From Neobacillus ginsengisoli (GTDB lineage: Bacteria; Bacillota; Bacilli; Bacillales_B; DSM-18226): a stretch of 64,000 nucleotides of DNA. The stretch covers positions 248,001-312,000 of the forward strand of contig NZ_JAUSTW010000004.1 of NCBI RefSeq assembly GCF_030813055.1. Reading direction: 5' to 3'. The translations under genes were made by a program, and so were the position numbers. Shown here piece after piece: positions 16,030 through 26,669 of this stretch (position 1 is its first letter; the number at the start of each line of letters is the position of its first letter). The notes under the pieces are model-generated. The model ran no database searches and had not been told where the DNA came from. It saw only the letters and a program-made list of their open reading frames with translations.

Positions 16030-16056
16030 TTATCGGTTAGGCCATTTATAGGTTTA
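16030..16056 (-). promoter_or_regulatory. SigD promoter 3 upstream of csrA-hag
   Basis: Minus strand TAAA (16056-16053), 15-bp spacer, ACCGATAA (16037-16030). It is the most distal of three equally spaced sites. Confidence 0.86.
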
Positions 16057-16111
16057 GTCTTTTTTACAAAATTCATCGAAATTTCTAACAGTCAATTAGG
16101 AAATAAAAAAA

Positions 16112-16128
16112 GAGACGCAATGCGCCTC
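16112..16128 (-). terminator. Terminator of flhO-flhP
   Basis: Stem GAGGCGC/GCGTCTC with a three-base loop, followed by TTTTTTTATTT on the minus strand, just after flhP. It isolates the SigD promoter array from upstream readthrough. Confidence 0.88.
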
Positions 16129-16143
16129 AAAAACTCAAATTCA

Positions 16144-17007
16144 TTATTTTAATATGCTATTCGCTATCCCCATCATCTGATCCGCATAGGAAACTGCTTT
16201 TGCATTCATTTGAAAGCCCCTTTGAGAGGTCATCAAATCCGTCATTTCTTTCGTCAAATCCACATTTGAACCTTCTAAAACACCGGAAGAAACCTGAGCC
16301 TCACCAGGCTGCATGTTTCTTACATAGTTCGCAGCAGTGGTACCATTAGGTAAAACAGTAGTATCAAAAGTAAATTCATTATCACCGACATCTTTTAATA
16401 GATGGGGATTTTGGATATCAACCACACCAACCCGCTGTGGTGAAAGGAAAGCAGTCCCCTGGACGTTTTTATTTTTCAGTTGAATTTGCCCTGTAGAATC
16501 AATGTTTACATCAAGATTTCCATCCAATTCTATCGGAGCGCCATTTTGGTCCAGCAATAATCCCCCATTTGGATTTACTAGATTATAGCTTCCCGGTTTA
16601 AGAGGATCAGGACTAAGATGGAAATTTCCGTCCCTTGTGTACCTAACATTTCTTGCTGCCCCTGGATTTCCAGAAGGATCGCTGACCTGAAAAAATCCCT
16701 TACCTTGGATCATTATGTCAAAAGGATTACCTGTTTGGATGGCTTGCCCCTGTTCCATATCGAGCTGGGTTAGTCCTGTACGTGTACCATAACTTACCCG
16801 AATCCCATTGGGAGTGAGCCTGCCGATTTCCTGATCAGTACGGCCCTGGTTATTAATTTGAGAAGCTAAAATTTCCGAAAAGCTTTGGTCCTTGCGTTTA
16901 AAACCATTTGTGTTCACATTGGCAACATTGTTTGCTGAAGTATCAATTTTCTGTTGGAACGCTTGTAAAGCACCGGAAGAAATATATAATGATGTGTTCA
17001 AATCCAT
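16144..17007 (-). CDS. flhP: Flagellar rod/hook-basal body protein FlhP (FlgG-like)
   Basis: Distal-rod/hook-family protein of 287 aa. N-terminus: QQKIDTSANNVANVNTNGFK; a central MIQGKGFFQV segment; C-terminus: GVLEGSNVDLTKEMTDLMTS with RGFQMNAKAVSYADQMM. This is the Bacillus FlhP type that pairs with FlhO. Separated from flhO by 20 bp, so cotranscribed. Confidence 0.9.
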   Translation of the reverse strand: MDLNTSLYISSGALQAFQQKIDTSANNVANVNTNGFKRKDQSFSEILASQINNQGRTDQEIGRLTPNGIRVSYGTRTGLTQLDMEQGQAIQTGNPFDIMIQGKGFFQVSDPSGNPGAARNVRYTRDGNFHLSPDPLKPGSYNLVNPNGGLLLDQNGAPIELDGNLDVNIDSTGQIQLKNKNVQGTAFLSPQRVGVVDIQNPHLLKDVGDNEFTFDTTVLPNGTTAANYVRNMQPGEAQVSSGVLEGSNVDLTKEMTDLMTSQRGFQMNAKAVSYADQMMGIANSILK

Positions 17008-17027
17008 GTTCTCCTTTTAGTGATGAA

Positions 17028-17918
17028 TTAGCCGTTAAGCTTACCAACAGAGTATAGTTGTTGTAATGATTGATCATATACACCTAATACCTTTTGATTT
17101 GCCTCGTATCCCCGCACCGTCATCATCATGTCCGACATTGTTTGCCCTGGATCGACATTTGACTGTTCAATAAATCCTTGTTGCAGTGAAATTCCAGGAT
17201 TTATAGCTCCCGTGTTTTGGATGAACGGCAGAGGATTTGCAGACTGATATACATTTCCTCCAAGCCGGCGAAGTTCAAATGGATTTTTTTCCAAAGCTAA
17301 TCCAACCTGACCAATATTCTTGGTTTTGGCAGGATCACTAGGATAAGCAATGATTTTGCCATCCGAGTTAATTTGCAAATCCTCTTTGCTAATACTATTG
17401 GTAATTTTGATAGGTTGGTGATCAGCGCCAAGCACAAGATAACCCTCTGAAGTCACTACATGTCCATTAGCATCTAAATCCCATTTCCCATTTCTCGTGT
17501 ATCCAACCGTTCCGTTTGCGAGCTGAACGGCAAAAAATGCGGACGGCTTTACTTGTTTGCCATTGATTACCTGAGAAGGAATCGCTTGATCATCTATAGC
17601 AATGTCCAGTGGATTATCAGTTTGGACTAGAGTCCCTTGATTGAAGCTTGGAATATTTTCCTGCGCATAGACACCATTATAGAGATTCCCGATTGTTGTA
17701 ACTTGTCCCGGTAATAGCGGTGCACCAGCTACAGGTATTGTTCCATTTTCATTAAAATCCTGGATTCTTTGGATTAATAATTTTGGGAATGCTCGAAGGA
17801 CCGTATCATCCTTCTTATATCCCGGTGTTTGAACATTGGCGAGATTATCAGCTAGCGTTTCTTGTCTTCGCTCCAGTGAAAACATTCCTGAAGCTGCAGA
17901 GTACAACCCTCTTAACAT
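17028..17918 (-). CDS. flhO: Flagellar rod/hook-basal body protein FlhO (FlgF-like)
   Basis: Paralogue of FlhP, 296 aa. N-terminus MLRGLYSAASGMFSLERRQE with LADNLANVQTPGYKK; C-terminus QGFIEQSNVDPGQTMSDMMM and RGYEANQKVLGVYDQSLQQL. In B. subtilis flhO and flhP form a late rod operon. It directly follows the SwrB-like gene here. Confidence 0.9.
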   Translation of the reverse strand: MLRGLYSAASGMFSLERRQETLADNLANVQTPGYKKDDTVLRAFPKLLIQRIQDFNENGTIPVAGAPLLPGQVTTIGNLYNGVYAQENIPSFNQGTLVQTDNPLDIAIDDQAIPSQVINGKQVKPSAFFAVQLANGTVGYTRNGKWDLDANGHVVTSEGYLVLGADHQPIKITNSISKEDLQINSDGKIIAYPSDPAKTKNIGQVGLALEKNPFELRRLGGNVYQSANPLPFIQNTGAINPGISLQQGFIEQSNVDPGQTMSDMMMTVRGYEANQKVLGVYDQSLQQLYSVGKLNG

Positions 17919-17933
17919 ATTAAACCCCCATTC

Positions 17934-18356
17934 TTAGTTCCGGGCTTTGGCTGCTAATTGTAAAATGAACGATATTTCGCCACAGCCTTTTTCTAATTTT
18001 TTAGCAATTTGTTCAGCAGATAGACCCTTTTTCTGCAAATCAAAAATCTCTTTGTAACGGTCATTTAAAAACAATTCTTGCTCTCGCTTCGAATTTGTTA
18101 CAGTTTGAACGGATGCTTCAAAAACTTGTCGCTCTGCCCTCTGGCGTTCGGACTCCTGCAAAAATATAGTTTGATAATCTTCAATTGTCCGTTTTAATAC
18201 AGTCATTTCTCGGGATAATTTTTTTTGGTCGTCAATTATTTTCAGCTGCAGTTCCTGACCAAAAGAATTTTTCCGCTCGAATGTACCACGAACAACCAAA
18301 ATAACCACCCCAAGCAAATTAAGGCCTAAAAGTGTTGCATTTAAATAGTTAAGCAC
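17934..18356 (-). CDS. SwrB-like membrane-anchored coiled-coil protein
   Basis: The 140-residue product has one N-terminal membrane segment (about residues 5-23), a long charged coiled coil, and a C-terminal helix-turn-helix-like module (LQKKGLSAEQIAKKLEKGCG) seen in SwrB/YlxL-type proteins. SwrB promotes assembly of the flagellar export gate in B. subtilis. GTG start at 18356 with an AAGGAAG site. Homology is judged from architecture and position between the YaaR-like gene and flhO. Confidence 0.7.
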   Translation of the reverse strand: MLNYLNATLLGLNLLGVVILVVRGTFERKNSFGQELQLKIIDDQKKLSREMTVLKRTIEDYQTIFLQESERQRAERQVFEASVQTVTNSKREQELFLNDRYKEIFDLQKKGLSAEQIAKKLEKGCGEISFILQLAAKARN

Positions 18357-18369
18357 CTGATTCTTCCTT

Positions 18370-18810
18370 TCACGTATAGAGGTTAATCAACAATCCTTTG
18401 ATTTCTCCGACTCGTTCCAATATCGACAATCTATCATTTTGTTGGTTTAGTAAGTGATCGGTTAATTCTATTAATTTACGGTCGAGCACCTGGGTAGTCT
18501 TTAAGGTCTTGCTACCGCTATAAGGGTCCCAGTTTTCTGTTTGATACAAACCTAATCCGTTCTTTGTTACTTCACCCATAAATTGTTTAACCAAGTCCTT
18601 GTACTTGCGTAATTCAAGTAATGTTCGATTCTCGCTTAACTTTTGCCCTTGTTGATCAATTCCTTGCAACATCTGTTCGAGGAGATCCTGACTAAGCTCT
18701 TTGGAATATGAGTTAATAATTTTTTGAAAAGATGCTGAGTTGACATACGTCCTGTCGGTTGTTGATAAACGTGGATCCATATTAATTCTGATCGGGTCCT
18801 GTATTTTCAA
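18370..18810 (-). CDS. yaaR: YaaR (DUF327) family protein
   Basis: The 146-residue product has the YaaR/DUF327 pattern: SASFQKIINSYSKELSQDLL near the N-terminus, LVKQFMGEVTKNGLGLYQTE in the middle and a C-terminal LILL-type helix (ERVGEIKGLLINLYT). The family has no settled biochemical role, but is often found in flagellar operons of Bacillales. It is likely cotranscribed with the SwrB-like gene, 13 bp downstream. Confidence 0.8.
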   Translation of the reverse strand: MKIQDPIRINMDPRLSTTDRTYVNSASFQKIINSYSKELSQDLLEQMLQGIDQQGQKLSENRTLLELRKYKDLVKQFMGEVTKNGLGLYQTENWDPYSGSKTLKTTQVLDRKLIELTDHLLNQQNDRLSILERVGEIKGLLINLYT

Positions 18811-18950
18811 ATGGATTCACCTCCACATTTTTGATTAAACTAAATCAATCAAAATCAATCAAAATATGTAGTCATTATACCCCAATTTTTCCTAAATTCC
18901 CTTAAATCCCTCTGCCTATTTCGGCAAAATCGTCTTATCCTTAAAATTCA

Positions 18951-21152
18951 TTATTTTAATTTAATAATTTGTTTATTTACGTCAGTAATAGCCTGTGCCA
19001 CCTCTCCTACTTCCTTGGTTTGAGTTTCTATACTGGTATTTAATTCTTCAGTTTGTTTAAGAACATTTTCAACTTCAAGTGCAATTTCTGTCCCATATTT
19101 TGCTTGGTCACTCGTAGCAATTGTCATTTGTTGGACCATATCTTTAATACTGGTGATATTACGAACAATTTCTTCAGCTGTAAGGGATTGTTCCTTTGCT
19201 GCGTTAGACACTGAACCTGATTGGTTTGTTACGTTTTCAACTGCTGATACGATTGCATGACTGCCCTTTGCTTGTTCTGCCGTTGCAATCGAGATTTGCT
19301 GTACCTGTCCTTTTATAGTAGTGATTCCTGTTAAGATTTCTTCAGCTGTGATTGATTGTTCTTTTGTAGAATGAGTCATTTCAGTTGCTTGCTTTGATAC
19401 ATTCTCAACCGCTTCTGCGAAAAATTCACTATTCTTTTTTTGTTCTTCCGTTGCCTTGGCAATTTGATCCATTTCCTCTGTCACTTGGGCGATACCTTCA
19501 GTTATTTTCTTGATGGCTTGGTTCGTTTTATCCGCTAATTGATTACCAACTTTCACTTTAATGGCTCCGTCTTTAATAGAGGTTACAGCAACAGCTGTTT
19601 CGTTTTGAATTCCTTTTATCAGGCCGGATATTTCTTTGGTAGCTTTAGCAGATCGTTCTGCTAATTTACGCACCTCATCAGCAACTACCGCAAAGCCTTT
19701 TCCATGCTCACCAGCACGTGCAGCTTCAATAGCAGCATTGAGTGCCAATAGATTGGTCTGTTCAGCAATATCATCAATGACTTCAATAATACTGCCGATT
19801 TCTTCAGAGCTTTTTCCCAAGGTTTCCATAACATAACTTGCTTGATTGATAACCTGAGAAATTTCTTTCATGCCATTCAATGTTTCATTAAGTGCCAAAG
19901 TTCCTTCAAGAGCATCATCCTTAACCGAGTTGCTAAGCTGGTTGACTGTTTGAGCGCTATCTGCAATTTGCTTAATCGACATAACCATTTCTTCTACGGA
20001 ATTAGAAGTTTGACCAGCTTGATCAGTTAAACTTTCTGCATGTTCATTAACACCTTTAATGGACGTACTCATTTCTTCAATTGCAGCTGAGATTTGTTCT
20101 ACACTTGCCCCCGCATTCCCAACGCTAACTGCTACTTGTTCGATAGAAACCATCATTTCCTGAATAGCTGAAGAAGTTTCTTCAGCAGAAGCGTCTAAAT
20201 GATCTGCACTTGCCGAAACCATATTAATAGAAGCGCTCATTTGTTCAACGGCCGCGGAAATTTCATCCACTCCAGAAGCAGCAATTGTTGTATTTCCTGC
20301 CACCTGTTGAATAGATATAACCAGTTCACTTACAGAATCGTTTGCTTTGTTCATGGAAGCATCTAATTCAAGTGCACTATTCGCTGTTTTGTCAATCGAT
20401 TTTTTAATTTCAGAAACAGAATTAGTCGTGATGTCAACGTTTTTTACAACCTTTGAAACAGAACGACCAATGAGCCTTGTCATTAAGATTGAGATTAAGA
20501 TGCTAAATAGAGCAGTAACAACGGAAACAATAATAATTTCATTGGTGGAACGAGTTGAATTTTGCACAGAATCACTTATTGTGGCATTGGTGTTTTTCAT
20601 TATATTACTATCAAGTTTTTTAAGGGAAAGAACGGTAGTATTGCCAAGCGTTTCCAAAGCCCCCATCTCTCCGTTTAAAGCATTATAATTATTAGCTGAA
20701 GAATCTGCAATAAACATTGGAATAATCCCTACGTAGTCCTCAAAGTTTTTGCTGAATTCTGCCAATAATTTTTTGTTATCAATCGAATTGGTTTGTTTTC
20801 CTAATTCTTTGATATTATCTCTTACATTTCTAATATCTTGAGTAATCAACGTTGCCACTTTTGATTTTTCATCTGAGTCCTGCTCGAACGCGTGCTTGGT
20901 TGTATATAAACGGAGAAGTGCGACCTCCTCTTTTACGTTACCTATTAATTGTATCTGCGGCATTTGAGTTTGTCCTAATTGTAGTAATTGATTTTTTAAG
21001 TTATTGATATCCTTGTAGGAAACAAACGTTATCGATCCAAATAATAAAATAACGAGCATATAACTGCCCCATAGTTTCCAAGCCATTGAAAATTTACTGG
21101 ATGATTTATTTGTTTTTTTACTTGATGGTTTTTTTACCAGTTTATCAAACAT
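18951..21152 (-). CDS. Methyl-accepting chemotaxis protein (MCP-1)
   Basis: Membrane chemoreceptor, 733 aa: membrane segments at about residues 26-46 and 205-228, a periplasm-facing helical ligand domain between them, then a very long coiled coil. The kinase-control hairpin tip is intact near residue 468 ([20 protein letters not shown]), followed by [20 protein letters not shown]. Last gene of cheA-cheW-cheW-MCP. It is closely similar along its length to MCP-2 (24411-26612), a likely duplication, with the sensor domain the most diverged. Ligand unknown. Confidence 0.95.
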   Translation of the reverse strand: MFDKLVKKPSSKKTNKSSSKFSMAWKLWGSYMLVILLFGSITFVSYKDINNLKNQLLQLGQTQMPQIQLIGNVKEEVALLRLYTTKHAFEQDSDEKSKVATLITQDIRNVRDNIKELGKQTNSIDNKKLLAEFSKNFEDYVGIIPMFIADSSANNYNALNGEMGALETLGNTTVLSLKKLDSNIMKNTNATISDSVQNSTRSTNEIIIVSVVTALFSILISILMTRLIGRSVSKVVKNVDITTNSVSEIKKSIDKTANSALELDASMNKANDSVSELVISIQQVAGNTTIAASGVDEISAAVEQMSASINMVSASADHLDASAEETSSAIQEMMVSIEQVAVSVGNAGASVEQISAAIEEMSTSIKGVNEHAESLTDQAGQTSNSVEEMVMSIKQIADSAQTVNQLSNSVKDDALEGTLALNETLNGMKEISQVINQASYVMETLGKSSEEIGSIIEVIDDIAEQTNLLALNAAIEAARAGEHGKGFAVVADEVRKLAERSAKATKEISGLIKGIQNETAVAVTSIKDGAIKVKVGNQLADKTNQAIKKITEGIAQVTEEMDQIAKATEEQKKNSEFFAEAVENVSKQATEMTHSTKEQSITAEEILTGITTIKGQVQQISIATAEQAKGSHAIVSAVENVTNQSGSVSNAAKEQSLTAEEIVRNITSIKDMVQQMTIATSDQAKYGTEIALEVENVLKQTEELNTSIETQTKEVGEVAQAITDVNKQIIKLK

Positions 21153-21190
21153 CTTTTAAACTCTCCTTTTTTGAAATAGTTAAATTCCAA

Positions 21191-21682
21191 CTATGATTCT
21201 TCATTTTTGAAGGAATCTATCATATCTTTTAATGCATCTAAATTGGTTGTGTCTTGAAGTAATTCTTCAATATCCAATAAAATTAACAAGCGGTCGCCAA
21301 TTTTAGATATGCCCTGCAAAAAGGTTACATCCTTTGTTTCCAATAGATTTGGATGTTGAATCATATCAGGTGCAATATCCAACACTTCCGTAGCTGTATC
21401 AACCACTAGTCCAATTTCTCGTTCTCTAACATTAACGAGAATAAGTCTTGTTGTTTCAGTTGGTGGCAAGAGTTTCCCAGTAAGGGCTGAACGCAAGTCC
21501 ACGACAGGCATCACTATATTTCGGATAGAAGTTACTCCTAACACATGCGGAGGCATATTAGGGTAAATCGAAATCGAGTTCATCCGTTCTATGGAAACTA
21601 CATTACTGATTTGAATCCCATACTCTTCCCTACCTACTTTAAAAACGAGCATTTTGAAATCCTGAAACTTCAGATTGTCCAT
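21191..21682 (-). CDS. cheW: Chemotaxis coupling protein CheW (second copy)
   Basis: Scaffold linking receptors to CheA. The 163-residue protein has the CheW fold signature: LVFKVGREEYGIQISNVVSI, then RNIVMPVVDLRSAL and REIGLVVDTATEVLDI. It is longer at the C-terminus than the first copy (an acidic helix, NLDALKDMIDSFKNEES). Two adjacent cheW genes may give distinct couplers for the two receptors; no CheV response-regulator fusion is present. Confidence 0.92.
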   Translation of the reverse strand: MDNLKFQDFKMLVFKVGREEYGIQISNVVSIERMNSISIYPNMPPHVLGVTSIRNIVMPVVDLRSALTGKLLPPTETTRLILVNVREREIGLVVDTATEVLDIAPDMIQHPNLLETKDVTFLQGISKIGDRLLILLDIEELLQDTTNLDALKDMIDSFKNEES

Positions 21683-21738
21683 TAAAGGTTCCTCTCTCCT
21701 TCTTACAAAATGGTATATGTATAACGATGGGAAAAAAA

Positions 21739-22164
21739 TTAGTTGCTAGTAACACCCACCAACTCCGCTAATTTTATTAGACTGATCAATCGTCCCTGGA
21801 CTTTGGCAATTCCACCAATATAATTAGAATCGATACCACCAGCAGAAGGTGCTTCAATATCTTGAGGATCTATATCGATAACATTACTCGTTTGATCGAC
21901 AATCAACCCCAATTCAATGTCATCAAATTTCGTGATGATCACTCTTGAATTTTCAGTATAATTTGCCTCTCCTTGGCTCAACATACTGCGAAGGTCAATA
22001 ATTGGTGTGACATTTCCCCGAAGATTAATAACACCTTTAACATATTCTGGTGCATTGGGAACCCTTGTTACCTGATGGATTCGTTCAATAGACTTTACAT
22101 ATTCTATCTCTAATCCATATTCTTCTTCTCCTAATTTAAAGGCTACTATTTTGAATAATTCCAT
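21739..22164 (-). CDS. cheW: Chemotaxis coupling protein CheW (first copy)
   Basis: 141-residue CheW with KLGEEEYGLEIEYVKSIERI, GVINLRGNVTPIIDLRSML and DIELGLIVDQTSNVIDI. Encoded 18 bp after cheA. Family-sized and complete; couples CheA to the receptor tips. Confidence 0.94.
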   Translation of the reverse strand: MELFKIVAFKLGEEEYGLEIEYVKSIERIHQVTRVPNAPEYVKGVINLRGNVTPIIDLRSMLSQGEANYTENSRVIITKFDDIELGLIVDQTSNVIDIDPQDIEAPSAGGIDSNYIGGIAKVQGRLISLIKLAELVGVTSN

Positions 22165-22182
22165 TAAGAAAGTTCACCCTTC

Positions 22183-24189
22183 CTAGTTAAAAAATTTATT
22201 TGAATCTATAATTAACGCTACTTCACCATTACCAAGGATGGTCGCTCCAGAAATTGCAAATAAATTCTTTAAAAAACCTCCCAATGATTTCAATACAACC
22301 TCTTGTTGTCCGAGAACCATTGAAACCAGTAAGCCAGCAATCTTATTTTCTTTTCGAACGATGACAAGATATTGCTGTTTAGTAGTAGTCACCGCTTTGA
22401 CCTGTGGCGTGTTAAAAACCTTTTTTAAATAAACTAACGGCACGACCTGTCCACGAAATTGAATTACCTTTTTTCCTTGAAGGGTATACACCTGATCCTC
22501 AGATACCATCGTAATTTCCACAATCGAACTGAACGGAATTGCGTAGGTTTCCTCTTCTACTTTTACGAGCATGGTATGAATAATAGATAATGTTAATGGA
22601 AGCTGGATGCGAAAAATCGAACCTTTTCCTAAGGTTGAATCGATACTTATTCCACCACCCAGAGATTCGATTTTAGTCTTAACAACGTCAAGGCCCACGC
22701 CGCGACCAGAAATATCCGAAATTTTATCTGCTGTACTAAAACCAGAAGAGAAAATAAGTGCATTTACTTGCTGATCTGTAAGAGTTTTAGCTTCCTCTAA
22801 TGTAACTACTCCACGTTCAATCGCCTTATTCAGTACTTTTTCACGGTTAATGCCCTTTCCATCGTCAACCACTTCGATAAACACATGATTTCCACTATGG
22901 TAAGCTTTCAACAAAATTTTGCCTTCTACAGGTTTATTGCTGAATGCTCTTTCTTCCATGGACTCAAGCCCATGATCTAAGGCATTTCGCAGAAGGTGCA
23001 CTAGGGGATCACCGATTTCGTCAATAACGGTACGATCTAATTCAGTTTCTTCGCCTTCTACCACCAATTGAACTTTTTTATTAAGATCCTTTGCCAGGTC
23101 TCGGATCATCCTGGGAAACCGGTTAAATACCTGGTCTACCTGTACCATTCTCATATTCAAAATGAGTTCTTGCAGATCGGTAGATATCCGTGTCATATGT
23201 TCAACGGTCTCCCTTAGTTCAGAAAGTTGAAATTTTCTTGCAATCTGCTCTAGTCTACCTCGATCAATAATTATTTCACTGAATAGGTTCATTAACTGAT
23301 CAAGTTTTTCACTGTCTACCCGAATTGATTTTGAACGTGTTTTTTTCTTTTGTGCACCAGAATTTTCTTTTTCTGTCGGTATGTTGGTTTGTTCATCTAT
23401 TGTTTCGTTTGAGAAGCTGGTACTTCCTGAGCTCTCTTGATTCATACTCTCAAACACTTTCACATTTATTACTTCTGAGATATTGCCTATCTGTCTATGT
23501 ATTTCTTGAGCGTTTTGATTAGACAATAGCAAAAGGGTAAAAGAATCTCCAAATTTCTCTTCTTCTATTTGTTCGATAGTTGGATCGGTTTGTATGATTT
23601 CTCCTAATTCTTCAGCAGTTTGAAAGATCAAGTAGGCACGAACCGATTTCATTACACATTTTTCATCCAGCGTAACCGTGATTTGATATACCTTATTTCC
23701 TAGCTTTTTCGCCTCATTGATAACGGACAATTGAAACTCGTCAATCACAAATTCCGCAGTAACAGCTACTTCACGAGACGCATCCAAAAATTCCGATTGA
23801 AATGAAAGGGAGGGATTTTGTATCCGTACTAGCTGAGCAACGATGTCAGTAACATTTACTTTACCATCACCGCCTTGCTCGATGTTGTCTACCATTTTTT
23901 CAATGAGGTCTACACACTTAAAAATAACATCCATAATTTCTGGAGTAATCGTTAATTTAGAATTACGAAGAAGATCCAATACATTTTCCATTTCATGAGT
24001 CAATGAGGCTAGGTCTTCAAAGCCCATTGAACCAGCCATTCCTTTAAGTGTGTGTGCCGAACGAAAGATTTCGTTAACAATAGCTGTATTTTCTGGTTCC
24101 GTTTCTAGTTTTAAAAGTTCGACGTTTATTGCTTGCAAATGTTCTTTTGATTCTTCAATAAACATCTCTATGTAATTACTTAAGTCCAT
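22183..24189 (-). CDS. cheA: Chemotaxis histidine kinase CheA
   Basis: 668-residue CheA that phosphorylates CheY and CheB. Domains: HPt P1 with phospho-acceptor His46 (AHTLKGMAGS); P2 region about 150-240; dimerisation P3 with SEKLDQLMNLFSEIIIDRGR; ATP-binding P4 with LLRNALDHGLES (N box), VVDDGKGI and SDISGRGVGLDVV (G boxes); C-terminal CheW-like P5 (QFRGQVVPLVYLKKVF). Complete by length. First gene of cheA-cheW-cheW-MCP, with an extended -10 promoter just upstream. Confidence 0.97.
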   Translation of the reverse strand: MDLSNYIEMFIEESKEHLQAINVELLKLETEPENTAIVNEIFRSAHTLKGMAGSMGFEDLASLTHEMENVLDLLRNSKLTITPEIMDVIFKCVDLIEKMVDNIEQGGDGKVNVTDIVAQLVRIQNPSLSFQSEFLDASREVAVTAEFVIDEFQLSVINEAKKLGNKVYQITVTLDEKCVMKSVRAYLIFQTAEELGEIIQTDPTIEQIEEEKFGDSFTLLLLSNQNAQEIHRQIGNISEVINVKVFESMNQESSGSTSFSNETIDEQTNIPTEKENSGAQKKKTRSKSIRVDSEKLDQLMNLFSEIIIDRGRLEQIARKFQLSELRETVEHMTRISTDLQELILNMRMVQVDQVFNRFPRMIRDLAKDLNKKVQLVVEGEETELDRTVIDEIGDPLVHLLRNALDHGLESMEERAFSNKPVEGKILLKAYHSGNHVFIEVVDDGKGINREKVLNKAIERGVVTLEEAKTLTDQQVNALIFSSGFSTADKISDISGRGVGLDVVKTKIESLGGGISIDSTLGKGSIFRIQLPLTLSIIHTMLVKVEEETYAIPFSSIVEITMVSEDQVYTLQGKKVIQFRGQVVPLVYLKKVFNTPQVKAVTTTKQQYLVIVRKENKIAGLLVSMVLGQQEVVLKSLGGFLKNLFAISGATILGNGEVALIIDSNKFFN

Positions 24190-24239
24190 TACAAACTCCC
24201 CTCGCTAAATAGCATACAAAAGACTTATATATATTCTTC

Positions 24240-24286
24240 ATATTAGCATAGTTTTTGATTTTTCACTCAAAACTTTTTGATAGTTT
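24240..24286 (-). promoter_or_regulatory. Candidate promoter/operator of cheA operon
   Basis: Minus strand TGCTAATAT (24248-24240) resembles an extended -10, about 50 bp before cheA. Upstream are repeats of ATCAAAAA. The block is nearly identical to that before MCP-2, including a shared 16-mer AATCAAAAACTATGCT. Confidence 0.6.
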
Positions 24287-24366
24287 TTTAGTTTTTGATA
24301 TATTTTTATATCCTTATTAGGTCAAGACAATAAAATAAACCATTTGATTTCATATGGAAAAATAAA

Positions 24367-24395
24367 AACGCCTTCCCATAGTTTGCGAAAGCGTT
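24367..24395 (-). terminator. Terminator of MCP-2
   Basis: Stem AACGCTTTC/GAAGGCGTT followed by TTTTATTTTT on the minus strand, just downstream of MCP-2. Confidence 0.85.
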
Positions 24396-24410
24396 TCATT
24401 CCAAAGCCAA

Positions 24411-26612
24411 TTACTTTAATTTTTTAATTTGTATATTTACATCAGTGATAGCCTGCACTACCTCTTCCACTTCTTTGGTTTGAATATCAATACTGGTATT
24501 CAACTCTTCGGTTTGTTTATGAACATTTTCGACCTCTAAAGCTATTTCTTGACCATATCTTACTTGATCACTTGCAGCAATCGTCATTTGTTGGACCATT
24601 TCCTTAATGCTGTTAATATTGCGAACAATTTCTTCGGCTGTTAGGGCTTGTTCCTTAGCTGCATAGTTCACAGATCCTGATTGGTTTGTTACGTTTTCTA
24701 CTGCAGTTACGATAGCATGACTACCTTTCGCTTGTTCAGCCGTTGCTACAGAGATTTGTTGAACCTGTTCTTTAATCGTAATAATACCACTTAAGATTTC
24801 TTCAGCAGTAATCGATTGTTCTTTTGTTGAATGGGTCATTTCAGTTGCTTGCTTTGCTACATTCTCAACTGCCTTTGCGAAGAATTCACTATTCTTTGTT
24901 TGTTCTTCCGTTGCTTTTGCAATTTGACTCATTTCGTTTGTCACTTGGGCGATACCATCAGTTATTTTTTTGATGGCTTGATTGGTTTTATCCGCCAATT
25001 GATTTCCAACCTGTACTTTTTTAGCCCCCTCTGTGATAGAGGTGACAGCAACAGCAGTTTCATTTTGAATCCCTTTGATTAGGACAGCTATTTCTTTCGT
25101 TGCTCTTGCTGAACGTTCTGCTAATTTACGCACTTCATCTGCTACAACTGCAAATCCTCTTCCTTGCTCTCCAGCACGTGCAGCTTCGATAGCAGCATTT
25201 AGTGCCAATAGGTTAGTTTGATCAGCAATATCATCTATAACTTTAATAATCGATCCGATTTCTTCAGAACTTTTTCCTAAGGTTACCATAACATTACTTG
25301 CTTGGTTTATAACCTGAGAAAGTTCTTGCATTCCATTTAAGGTTTCTTTTAGTGATAGAGTTCCTTCAAGGGCATCATTTTTAACAGAGTTACTAAGCTG
25401 GTTAACAGTTTGAGCACTGTCTGCTATTTGCTTAATAGACATAACCATTTCTTCAACGGTATCAGTAGTTTGTCCAGCTTTATCGGTTAAACTTTCTGCA
25501 TGATTGTTAACCCCTTTAATTGACTTGCTCATTTCTTCAATTGCTGCCGAAATTTGTTCGACACTTGCTCCAGCATAACCAACATTTACAGCCACTTGTT
25601 CGATTGAAGTCATCATTTCCTGAATTGCAGCTGATGTTTCATCAGCTGATTCATCTAACTGATCAGCACTTGCCGCAACCAGATTAATAGAAGCGCTCAT
25701 TTGTTCAACAGCTGCAGAGATTTCATCTACTCCCGAAGCCGTTACATTGGTGCTCCCTGCTACCTGTTGAATAGAGGTAACCAATTCGCTAACCGCAACG
25801 TTTGCCTTGTTCATCGATGCATCTAATTCGTTTGCACTCAAAGCAGTTATATCAATTGATTTTTTAATTTCTGTAACAGAATTCGTAGTAATGTCTACAT
25901 TTTTTACAACTCTTGTAACAGAGCGTCCAATCAGTCTGGTGATCATGAAAGCAATTAGAATACTAAAGATAAGAGCAACTATGGACACGATCATGATTTG
26001 ATTCGTAGAATTGGCTGAATCCTGCTCTGATACTTTGATGATTGCATCGTTGTTTTTTTGAATACCGTTTGCAAAATAATCAAGAGATACGTTGGTTTTA
26101 CCACCCATAATAGCCAAAAACACCAATTGTGAATGCACTGAGTCATAATTGTTACCTCTTGATTCTTTAAAGAAAAATGGAATGATATGAACATATTTAT
26201 CAAAGTTGTTGCTAAACACCTCTAATAATTTCTTATTTCCATCAGATTCGTTTAATTTTTCCATTTCTTTTATATTTGTTCTTATTTTAGTAATGTCCTG
26301 ATTAATAAGTTTCTCCATTTTTTGTTTCTCTGCCCCGTCGCGCTCGAATGCGTGGTTGGCGGCATAAAGACGAACACTTGTTAACTCTTCTTTCAAATTT
26401 CCTATTATATCAATCTTTGTCACCTGAGTTTTCCCTATGTAGTCCATTTGATCAATTAAATGCCTGATATTTTTATAGGAAATAAACGATATTGACACTA
26501 AGAAAATAAGGATAAGGATAAAACTACCCCATTGTTTAACCCCCATCGACATTTTACTTGAAGTATTCTTGAACAATCTACTTAATGTGTAAGCTGACTC
26601 TTTATCCAACAT
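24411..26612 (-). CDS. Methyl-accepting chemotaxis protein (MCP-2)
   Basis: 733 aa from ATG 26612 (AGGGGAG nine bases upstream; the frame extends seven codons further, over that site). Same architecture and length as MCP-1: two membrane segments, sensor domain between them, and an intact hairpin tip near residue 469 ([20 protein letters not shown]). The signalling half is nearly the same as MCP-1, while the extracellular part differs, so the pair likely senses different ligands. Monocistronic between its promoter and terminator. Confidence 0.95.
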   Translation of the reverse strand: MLDKESAYTLSRLFKNTSSKMSMGVKQWGSFILILIFLVSISFISYKNIRHLIDQMDYIGKTQVTKIDIIGNLKEELTSVRLYAANHAFERDGAEKQKMEKLINQDITKIRTNIKEMEKLNESDGNKKLLEVFSNNFDKYVHIIPFFFKESRGNNYDSVHSQLVFLAIMGGKTNVSLDYFANGIQKNNDAIIKVSEQDSANSTNQIMIVSIVALIFSILIAFMITRLIGRSVTRVVKNVDITTNSVTEIKKSIDITALSANELDASMNKANVAVSELVTSIQQVAGSTNVTASGVDEISAAVEQMSASINLVAASADQLDESADETSAAIQEMMTSIEQVAVNVGYAGASVEQISAAIEEMSKSIKGVNNHAESLTDKAGQTTDTVEEMVMSIKQIADSAQTVNQLSNSVKNDALEGTLSLKETLNGMQELSQVINQASNVMVTLGKSSEEIGSIIKVIDDIADQTNLLALNAAIEAARAGEQGRGFAVVADEVRKLAERSARATKEIAVLIKGIQNETAVAVTSITEGAKKVQVGNQLADKTNQAIKKITDGIAQVTNEMSQIAKATEEQTKNSEFFAKAVENVAKQATEMTHSTKEQSITAEEILSGIITIKEQVQQISVATAEQAKGSHAIVTAVENVTNQSGSVNYAAKEQALTAEEIVRNINSIKEMVQQMTIAASDQVRYGQEIALEVENVHKQTEELNTSIDIQTKEVEEVVQAITDVNIQIKKLK

Positions 26613-26669
26613 TATTATTGCTCCCCTTTTCAATTAATAGATATCTGTGGATTGAGGCATATATAACAT

